DNA of 64,000 nt, taken from Channallabes apus (Eukaryota > Chordata > Actinopteri > Siluriformes > Clariidae). The notes under the pieces were generated by a model, which saw only the letters and a list, made by a program, of their open reading frames with translations, did no database searches and was not told the origin of the DNA. The stretch is taken from NCBI GenBank assembly GCA_030522415.1, contig CM060104.1, positions 24,237,325 through 24,301,324 on the forward strand, read 5' to 3'. Shown in pieces: positions 36,101 to 46,800 of this stretch. Position numbers and translations under genes: made by a program. How positions within the stretch are numbered: position 1 is the first letter of the stretch; each line of letters begins with the position of its first letter.

Positions 36101-37758
36101 TTTCATCAGTGAAGGCTTTGAGGGTCAAACAGCAGGGAACCTGTGCATCCCATAGTGATGTTCCCCATTCCCTTGCCTTTCCGGCGAGGAGGGTGATAAT
36201 GTAAGCGACTTTTGACCGTTCTGTGGGGAATGAGGAGGCCTGCAGCTCAAACACAAGAGAGCACTGAGAGAGAAAAGAGCGACAGGTGGAGGGATCCCCG
36301 TTATAGGTGGGTGGTGCCGGTAGACGTGGCTCACGATAGAAAGCACCCACATGAGGGGGGGGCAAACAAGGGGGTGCTGGGGACGGGTGCGTTTGCTGCA
36401 CTTGGTTGGTGAGTGACATCAGGGTCTCTGTGAGAGTTTGGAGAGTGTTCGTTATCTGTTGAATTTCCTGCTGGTGAGTATCCAAGAGAGTTCCTTGACT
36501 CTTTAATGCCCCCTTCAGGCGAGTAGTCTCTGCTGGGTCCATATTTGGCCAGATTATACTGTCACGGTTCCTGGCTGCCGTGGTAGACCCAAGTGCAGAT
36601 GAGGAGCAGGAAATGGTGCTTTCAGACTTATTATGGCAAGACAGGCTTAAATCCGTGGACAAGGCAGATGTGGCCGTTAGATTGGAAACCTGCTTGTGCT
36701 GACGTGTGTGACTTGAGCTTGCTTGGAATGCGGAGACGGAGCGTCGGCGCGAAGTGAATGAGCTCCGTGTAGAGAGCCGGCGTGTGTGACTTGAGCTTGC
36801 TTGGAATGCGGAGGCGGAGCGTCGGCGCGAAGTGAATGAGCTCCGTGTAGAGAGCCGGCGTGTGTGACTTGAGCTTGCTTGGAATGCGGAAGCGGAGCGT
36901 CGGCGCGAAGTGAATGAGCTTCGTGTAGAGAGCCGGCGTGTGTGACTTGAGCTTGCTTGGAATGCGGAAGCGGAGTGTCGGCGCGAAGTGAATGAACTCC
37001 GTGCAGAGAGGCGGCGTGTGTACCTTGAGCTCGGGCAGGCTCGTAGATGACGCAGATGCATGGGGATTATTCGTGGTCGAGAAACAGGCAGAGGTCGAAG
37101 CCGGAGAGTAAGGGGAAGGTCCATGATCCAGGCTCGTGGTCGAGAAACAGTTCCAAAGGTCAGTACCAATAAGATCCGAGATGGCGAAAGATCCGTGACG
37201 TGAGGCGAAGACGTGGTCATTGAAACGAAGCGAGGTCGGAAACGAGAAGGCAAGACGAGACGGAACGCTGGAATATTGGACATGGTGAGTACACAATAAT
37301 CTGGCGAGGAAGTGTGGTTTGAGTGCGAGTTAAGTAGGGGGGAGAGGTGATTATAGATTTAGTACAGGTGTGCAGAGTGGGGAACGAGGCGGTGGCAAGA
37401 AAGCAATGGGGTGGATCATGGAACTGGAGTGTGCAGGTGATTCATGGCAGGGCTGTTGCTTGGCGGGTCATGACACCATCCAGCTAAGATAAATGTTATG
37501 TCATTGTTTTATTTATGTTTCACTGTTTATGACATAGTGACACTAAACAGCTGAACAACTTCCCTTTTTTGAGAATTGTTTTTCAATGTTTTTGAGAATT
37601 AGAACATCCAGGTTAGTTTTTTTAAATTATTCATTATTATTAAACTAATTATCACAACATAACTAACCCAACAACATTGATCATTGATTCAGCTGAAACT
37701 AATTCTATACATGTAACAGAAAGTGTAGATGCAGATTCCAAATGTATAAATATGCATC

Positions 37759-37808
<50 letters not shown>

Positions 37809-40800
37809 TATATATATAAATACTTTTAAAATAAAATCGCTATTACTTGACCCTGAAGTTTAGTTTTGCACACAAAAAACTGAAAAGTAATTTCTGTTAA
37901 ATCAACTGCATTTGTAGTTTATTTACAGTAATTCATAAAAAATTAATATACATTGTACAGTACAAGGTAAACACGAGAAAGATTACAAAATGATTAAAAA
38001 AAAAACAGTGTCTACTGTAAAAACAGCTTCCATTTCAAGTGGAGAGATATTTGACTGACAGCCTAGACAGCCTAGAACACTTAATGGGCATGAGATGAGG
38101 CGACGTAGCTGGGACACGTGGAATGTGGGATTTATTCGTCGCATCGTAGAGGGAAGTAGAAGTCTGACCGCGCAGGGGTTGACAATCCTGGTTATGGTGA
38201 AGGGGCCGATGTAACGGGGTGAGAGTTTGTGGGACAGGGTCTTAAGAGGGAGGTCTCTGGTGGAGAGCATGACTCTCTGCCCTATCCTGTACTTGGGGAC
38301 CTGAGAGCGTCTACGGTCTGCTTGCTCCTTGTAAATTCTGCCTTGTCGTAGCAGCGTCCTTCTGGCTTGGGTCCAGGTCCTCCTACAGCGGCGAATGAAG
38401 GCTTGGGCAGAGGGGACGCTGACCTCCTCTTCCTGAGAGGGGAACAAGGGTGGTTGGTAGCCCAGGCAGCACTGGAAGGGGGACAGCCCAGTAGACGAAG
38501 AGACTAGGGAGTTGTGGGCGTATTCGACCCAGGGCAGGAATCTGCTCCACGAGGTGACTTCCCGGTAGGTCATGCACCTCAGGGCGATCTCGAGGGCTTG
38601 ATTCTTCCTCTCCGTCTGCCCATTGGATTGAGGGTGGAAACCTGATGACAGGCTAGGGGGGGCTCCAATGAGCTTACAAAATGCCTTCCAGAACTGAGAA
38701 GTGAACTGTGGACGGAAGTTTTGGTAGGGGGATAAAGTGAGCAGCTTTAGAGAACCGATCAACAACGGTCATGATGCAGGTGTGGCCGGTGGAGGGGGGT
38801 AGACCGGTGACGAAGTCCAGGGCGATGTTGGACCAGGGGCGATGAGGGATGGGCAGGGGTCTGAGGAGGCCAGCTGGGGCAGTGTTGACATGTTTGGATC
38901 TTATGCAGACATTGCATGCTGCAACAAAGCGGGAGACATCATCCTTGAGGGTGGGCCACCAAAACCGCTGCTGGGCTAGTGCCAGAGTTCTGGCGGTGCC
39001 TGGGTGGCAAGCGAGCTTGGAACTGTGGGCCCACTCCAGGACCTGAGAGCGCAGAGCGAGGGGAACGAAGAGACGGTTAGGAGGCACATTGCTTGGGCTT
39101 GGTCCATGGGATAGGGCTTCCTTGACGCTGGTTTCGATATCGAGCTCGGCCACGGCGAGGAGGCAGGGGGGTGGCAAAATAGTCTCACATGGGGCAGGGT
39201 CTTGGGTGGTCGAAAATATTCTTGAAAGCGCATCCGGCTTGGTGTTCTTAGACCCTGGTCGGTAGGAGAGGGTAAAGTTGAACCTGGCAAAGAACAGGGA
39301 CCACCGGGCCTGACGAGAGTTGAGCCTCTTGGCGCTCCGTAGATACTCGAGGTTCTTGTGATCGGTCCATACCAGGAATGGGGCCTCCGTTCCCTCCAGC
39401 CAGTGTCTCCATTCCTCCAGTGCTAACTTGATGGCTAAGAGTTCACGATCTCCGATGCCGTAATTGCTCTCAGCAGGGGTTAGGCGGTGGGAGAAGAAGG
39501 AGCAGGGGTGCAGCTTATTATCTCTGTTGGATCTTTGTGAGAGGATGCCTCCTACTCCGGTGCTGGAGGCGTCGACTTCTACGATGAACTGCCGTGACGG
39601 ATCTGGGATGGTGAGGATAGGGGCGGAGGTGAACCGTTTCTTCAGCTCGCTGAAGGCTTTTTCGGATTCCAAGTTCCAGCAGAATTGGGTTTTGGTAGAG
39701 GTTAGAGCTGTTAGAGGGGCGGCGATGGAGCTGTAGCCTCGGATAAAACGACGATAAAAGTTAGCAAAGCCTAAGAACCTCTGGAGTTCATGTCGAGAAG
39801 TAGGGGTGGGCCACCTAGTGACCGCTTCGAGTTTAGCAGGTTCCATCTCGATGCCCTTGGGGCTGATGGTGAATCCGAGGAACGTGGTGGCTGTGGTGTG
39901 GAACTCGCACTTCTCAGCCTTGATGAACAAGTTGTTCTCCAGGAGTCTCTGCAGTACCTGCCTGACATGATGTTGGTGTTCTTCTGGGTTGTGAGAAAAG
40001 ATCAGGATGTCGTCGAGATAGACGAATACGAATGAGTTAAGGAAATCCCTGAGGACGTCATTGATTAAGGCTTGAAACACTCCGGGGGCATTAGTAAGTC
40101 CAAAGGGAACCACAAGATACTCATAATGTCCAGTTGGCGTATTAAAAGCTGTTTTCCACTCATCCCCTTCCCGAATGCGAACAAGGTGATAGGCGTTGCG
40201 CAGATCTAGCTTAGTGAAGGTGCTGGCCCCCTGAAGGAGTTCGAAGGCAGTAGACATTAGAGGAAGGGGGTATCGGTTCTTAATGGTGATGTTGTTAAGG
40301 CCCCTATAATCAATGCACGGATGAAGGGAACCATCTTTCTTGCCTACGAAGAAGAATCCCGCCCCTGCCGGAGAGGAAGAGGGGCGGATGATTCCTGCGG
40401 CCAGCGATTCCGTGATGTACTGGTCCATGGCTTGGCGTTCTTTGGGCGACAGTGAGTAAAGACGGCCCTTGGGGGGGGAGGTGCCTGGGAGGAGGTCAAT
40501 GGCGCAGTCATATGGTCGGTGGGGCGGAAGAGAGACTGCACGTGATTTACTGAACACAGTCCTGAGGTCATGGTATTCTGGGGGAACACGGGTGAGGTCC
40601 GATGGCTCCTTTGTGGGGACTGGGTCGAGGCAGGGCGTAGTGGCGGCGCGTAAACATGACGTGGAGCATGATGGACTCCAGGCTACGATCGAGTTCCTGA
40701 CCCAATCAATGTGCGGATTGTGTTGGGTTAACCAGGGGAGGCCTAGGACGACCGTGGCATGTGACCCCTCCATGATGAACAGCGACGTTTGTTCTGAGTG

Positions 40801-43800
40801 ATTGCCGGACACCTTTAGGCCAATGAGAGGGGTTCTGTGGGTGATGGATGGGAGTGGACTCCCGTCGAGGGCCTGGACTTTGAGGTGGTTCTCCAAGGGC
40901 AGCGCAGGAATACCCAGGGTCTCAGCTGAAGCCGCATTCAGCAGGTTACGATCCGAACCCGAGTCGACCAGTGCCTGCACTAGGTGGGTCTGTCGCTCAT
41001 GGATGAGGAAGATGGGAAGCAGATGACGTTGGTCTGGGAGCCTTCTTGGAGTCTCGCCCTCTAGTGCTCCCAGCTGAACTAGAGGGCGCCCCCCTTTTAC
41101 TGGACAGTTCTTCAGCAGGTGTCCTGATTTCCCACAGTAGAAGCAGGCCCCCTCCACCCGCCGGCGGTGACGCTCCTCTGGGGTGATGTGGGTTCTGCCC
41201 AGTTGCATGGGATCCTCCTGGGGTTCAACTCGTGGAGGTGGGGGTCGCGGTAGTGCCCTGGGAGGAGAAAATCGGGCTGACCTACGAAGACGGAGACGGG
41301 CATCTACTCGACCAGCCAGGTTCACAAGCTCTTGGAGCGACGAGGGAAGCTCTCGCGAGATTAGCTCATCTTGGAGCTTCTCTGTCAGACCCTCCAAAGA
41401 GACGTCGCATAACGCTCGGTTATTCCAACCACTGGGGAGGGCCAGGGTCTGGAACTCAATGGCATATTCATAGGCCGAACGCGAGCCCTGGCGAAGATTC
41501 AGCAGTTTTTGGCCCGCCTCCCTGCCATGGCATGAGCGGTCAAACACCCTCTTCATCTCTCTGGCGAAGTCTCCGTAATTGGAACAGCAGGGGTCGTGTG
41601 CATCCCAAAGCGCGGTGCTCCATTCACGGGCGCGTCCTGACAGGAGTGTGATGACGTAAGCCACCTTAGATCGTTCGGTGGAAAAGGCGGAGGCTTGGAG
41701 CTCGAAGATCAGGGAACACTGAGATAAGAAGGAGCGACAGGTGCCTGGATCTCCCTCGTAGGTGGGAGGAGCGGGGAGGCGTGGTTCCTGTGGCGCATGT
41801 GAGCTTGCTCCTTGCGGTAGGGAGAGTTGGAGTCTCTGAAGCTGAGACGTGACGTCGGCGAGAGACTGCTTGGTGCTGAGCAGTTCCTGTTGGTGAGTCC
41901 CGAGTAGGGCACCTTGACTTTCCAATGCCGCTCTCATATGGTCAGAAGCCGCTGGATCCATAGCAGGCTGGATTATTCTGTCACGGACGCAGGCAGAAGG
42001 ATATGAATCCAAGTGCGGATACTGACTATATAGAGATGTGGGGGGCGTGGTCGGGGGCGTGAGCAAGGGTCGAATGCCGTGAGTCCGTCAGCGAAGCGTC
42101 CAAAGCAAAAACACGAGACGAGAGCCGTAGTCAAAAAGAGGAAGCGTAAGGTCAAAACCGGGAAATCAAAAAGGCAGGCGAACAATCCAAATCGGCAAGC
42201 AGAAAATCAAAAACGAGAAAAAACAAAGCGAGGTCGTAACATGAAAGCAGAGAAAAGAAAACGCGAGAGAATCGAGGTATAACACACACAATAATCCAGC
42301 GATCTGAGCAGCGCGCCGCGCATGCTTAAATCGCTGGAGTAATCAGTCATGGAATGAGAAACAGCTGAGCAGACCGGGCGGAAACGGGGGCGTGAGAGCG
42401 CACGTGACGGCTAGACAAAAACATGAGCGCGTGGGGGAGTGACAGCGTGGGAAAAAAAACGGCCAACAGACCGTGACTCGTGACACCACCAGGTCTAGGA
42501 GGTTGTAAAACACAGCCACAGGCCAGCGCCGGGTGCCTCCCTTTACTGAATACAGCCGCGCCATTTGATCCATAACATCAACGCCAACTTTAGTGCTGTT
42601 GTGATAGGAAATTGTTTCAGGCAGTTTCTTTTCGCCATTATCAGTTGAAACTGCCTGATGCATTGTGTTCAGGACGCATACATTCTAATTTCGTTTTGCC
42701 TGGTAAATCGTGAGCGTGGCCTTTCCAGCCTTCAACAACCTGGTCGAATATCGTTCAGACTGTGCTTGTGTACAAGGGGGCATTTCTCGTCTGATTTTAT
42801 TAATTGTGCCAACAATGGTGGTTTTATTCGCCAAAAGATTGTTTGCCAGTGCTAACGAAGTAAAAAAATTGTCTGTTGTTATATTTCTTCCTTTCCCCAG
42901 GAAAGGCTCCACAATACGCATTACAACGGTGTCTGATAACCGCTGACCAGCCGCCCTACTGTCGTCTTTCCCTAGATAGGGAATTGCGTTCAACATGTAT
43001 TTTGTTTCAACATCAGCGGCCACCCAGAATTTGATACCAAACTTGTCTGGTTTATTGGCCATGTACTACGTGAAACGGCAGCGCACTTTAGTAGGGAACA
43101 GTTGCTGATCTACTGTTATGTTCACATCGGGTGTGTAAGAGGCAATGCTGTTTTTCTCAAATTTCTCCGAGATCATGGCAAATTTATCATTCACAAGTCG
43201 GGCAGCTCTTGTGTTCTTGTCATCAAAACGCAGATAGCGCATAATGTCTCTAAATCTTTGTCGAGACATTGTCTCTTTGAAAGTAGCATTTCCCAAGTCA
43301 GCGGCCCAGTAATCATCCAGATTCATGCTTTTACCACCCGTGATACCTCTCAAATAAATGAGACCAACGAATGCTTTTAGTTCATCAACTGTAAGCTTGA
43401 ACTTATCAGCATTGTTTCGTTCAGCTTCCACTTCAGTGTGTTTCATAATCTTTCCCCACATTTCTGTGTCAATCAAACACAGTAGACTGTTCAATGGGCT
43501 AGTAATATTGCCCTTGGCATAAGGTGTGGGCCCTGGTGTTTCTTTCATTATACTGCACTCTTGCGCTCTCCCCCGAGGGTTTTCAGCCTTTTGTTCAACC
43601 CATACTGTGCCATCTCTTGCCTCTTGAAATGAGTCCCCTGCACACTCAATTTCAGAGTCTGATTCTGAATCTGAATCAGATTCAACATTCAGATTTAATT
43701 CGCCCTCTTGCTCATCTGCTCCATCTGACACCTCACATTGCTCGCCCTCCGATTCCATCTCATCAATATTCCACAGAATGTCCAGCACTTGCTGTGGAGT

Positions 43801-46800
43801 ATATCTCATTCTTTGAGTCATGGTAAATAATGCACCGTGCAATCGCCCAAACTGTGTAGCCGCCCCAACTACACAGTGGGTTGTAGACGTACCTGTTGAC
43901 TTATTTATAGGTCTTGCTGTATAGGAAATGCTATTGATCATAATAGCTACGTCCTATAGCTCAGCAGACATTGACGGGAACTTCTGAGGTGGTCGTTCGG
44001 AGGGGGTTGTGATCACACCTATAGGTGGAAGGTGTTACTCATTTATTTATTTATTTCAACAACATAACATTTATCTTAGCTGGATGTTCTAATTCTCAAC
44101 TCGCACTGTAACTATATACAGTGGTGTGAAAAACTATTTGCCCCCTTCCTGATTTCTTATTCTTTTGCATGTTTGTCACACTTAAATGTTTCTGCTCATC
44201 AAAAACCGTTAACAATTAATCAAAAATAACAATTGAACACAAAATGCAGTTTTTAAATGAAGGTTTACGTTATTAAGGGAGAAAAAAAAATCCAAATCTA
44301 CATGGCCCTGTGTGAAAAAGTGATTGCCACCTGTTGTTAAAAAATAACTTAACTGTGGTTTATCACACCTGAGTTCAATTTCTGTAGTCACCCCCAGGCC
44401 TGATTACTGCCACACCTGTTTCAATCAAGAAATCACTTAAATAGGAGCTACCTGACACAGAGAAGTAGACCAAAAGCACCTCAAATGCTAGACATCATGC
44501 CAAGATCCAAAGAAATTCAGGACCAAATGAGAACAAAAGTAACTGAGATCTATCAGTCTGGTAAAGGTTATAAAGCCATTTCTAAAGCTTTGGGACTCCA
44601 GCGAACCACAGTGAGAGCCATTATCCACAAATGGCAAAAACATGGAACAGTGGTGAACGACCGGCCGACCAAAATTACCCCAAGAGCGCAGAGACAACTC
44701 ATCCGAGAGGCCACAAAAGACCCCAGGACAACATCTAAAGAACTGCAGGCCTCACTTGCCTCAATTAAGGTCAGTGTTCACGACTCCACCATAAGAAAGA
44801 GACTGGGCAAAAACGGCCTGCATGGCAGATTTCCAAGGCGCAAACCACTTTTAAGCAAAAAGAACATTAAGGCTCGTCTCAATTTTGCTAAAAAACATCT
44901 CAATGATTGCCAAGACTTTTGGGAAAATACCTTGTGGACCGACGAGACAAAAGTTTAACTTTTTGGAAGGTGCGTGTCCCGTTACATCTGGCGTAAAAGT
45001 AACACAGCATTTCAGAAAAAGAACATCATACCAACAGTAAAATATGGTGGTGGCAGTGTGATGGTCTGGGGTTATTTTGCTGTTTCAGGACCTGGAAGGC
45101 TTGCTATGATAGATGGAACCATGAATTCTACTGTCTACCAAAAAATCCTGAAGGAGAATGTCCGGCCATCTGTTCGTCAACTCAAGCTGAAGCGATCTTG
45201 GGTGCTGCAGCAGGACAATGACCCAAATCACACCAGCAAATCCACCTCTGAATGGCTGAAGAAAAACAAAATGAAGACTTTGGAGTGGCCTAGTCAAAGT
45301 CCTGACCTGAATCCTATTGAGATGTTGTGGCATGACCTTAAAAAGGCGGTTCATGCTAGAAAACCCTCAAATAAAGCTGAATTACAACAATTCTGCAAAG
45401 ATGAGTGGGCCAAAATTCCTCCAGAGCGCTGTAAAAGACTCGTTGCAAGTTATCGCAAACGCTTGATTGCAGTTATTGCTGCTAAGGGTGGCCCAACCAG
45501 TTATTAGGTTCAGGGGGCAATTACTTTTTCACACTGGGACATGTAGGTTTGGATTTTTTTTCTCCCTAAATAATAAAACCCCTCATTTAAAAAATGCATT
45601 TTGTGTTTACTTGTGTTATCTTTGACTAATAGTTAAAAGTGTTTGATTATCAGAAACATTTTGTGTGACAAACATGCAAAAGAATAAGAAATCAGGAGGG
45701 GGGCAAATAGTTTTTCACACCACTGTATACAACAAGAGTGTTGTTATATACGTAAGCTAAGACTGTAATTTACAAGATACAGCAAGTAGGTTGTTGTAAA
45801 AGTCAGAGATTTGCAAGATGCGGCATCTGGTGTCTGTAATCACAGTGGATTTACTCAAGACGACTGTATGAAGTGTTGATTCTTTGATGCTGACAAAAAT
45901 AAACTACAAGAGACAAAGAGATCGGACTTCTGTCGTGTGAGTGAAACTTTAAACCAGACCTACGCATCAAAACTGGTGAAATAATATGACCGCATTTACA
46001 CTAAGTATACTACTTACTGCTCAAACCACTACATATGAAATGCACGTACATACACCTATGAGCTATACATACCCACCTCTTCGTGGACACACAACTGCAC
46101 AGAGTAGCGAACTGTAGTGCTGTGAAAAAAATGTCAATTTTTCAAAAAACTTGAAAAATTATTTATATATTTATTATAATCATTATCGAGGACATCATTT
46201 ACATTTCAACTTAATTTAGAAACCCTCAGCATTATTGTTGTTGGTCACTGGCTGGGAATAGAACCCGGGTCTCCCACATGGCAGACGAAACACATACCAA
46301 TGAGACACCAGCGACCATATTATATTTTATAATGATATTAGTTTTTGTTTCAATAAATATTCTATATTTAATATCAGTAGCGTAATATTTCCACAGCAGC
46401 AGCGACAGGTATCCGAGGTGCTTATGTTACCATACCGGAAAAGTGAAGTTGTTCAGTTTGTGGTAGATCTGATTTATTCAAACACAATAATAAAGCTTTA
46501 TATCCTCAGAAGGGTCATTACATTGTTTTAGCGATAATTTCACAGAAGCGAGTTCAGAACTAATCTAAAGCACTGTCACACTACAAAAACATCCGAAAAG
46601 TTCAGAAGCTTCAAATAGAATGAACAAAATAATTAATTTTCTTAAAACAATATAAAATTAAGTAGAGACTTAGTGACTCCCCTTAGAGACTCTGTAGTAG
46701 GTTTTCTCAGTTGAATATGAAAAAAAAAATACAGCTGATTATCAACGCATTGCCCAAGTGCAAGTTGATCTTGGAGCTAAACTATTTGCTTTGGGTGAAA

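Larger units (their letters stand above)
31370..37475 (-). mobile_element. Sushi-type (Tf1/sushi) Ty3/Gypsy chromovirus, apparently intact
   Basis: LTRs at 31370-32285 and 36560-37475 are 916 bp each and differ by eye at a single position (31978 versus 37168). The target duplication is a perfect CCATC (31365-31369 and 37476-37480). A G-run polypurine tract adjoins the 3' LTR (32286-32299). The gag-pol frame is uninterrupted. It is inserted in a dispersed repeat within lectin intron 4, antisense to the gene. Confidence 0.95.
38000..42485 (-). mobile_element. Sushi-type chromovirus, second copy, 3'-truncated, inserted in piggyBac
   Basis: One LTR is present at 41979-42485 (TGTCACGG...CTCGTGACA, 507 bp). 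The other end is lost: homology fades within the integrase C-terminus near 38060. It interrupts the piggyBac transposase frame at about 42486. The primer site GAATAATCCAGCC (41978-41966, minus) complements the predicted RNA 5' end GCTGGATTATT (42300-42290) over 11 bases. Confidence 0.9.

Noticed and set aside
36631..37296. 221-codon open frame through the LTR in a second frame
   Set aside because: The 78-bp array is a multiple of three and keeps every frame open. This frame lacks a true ATG near the RNA start and ends within the LTR.
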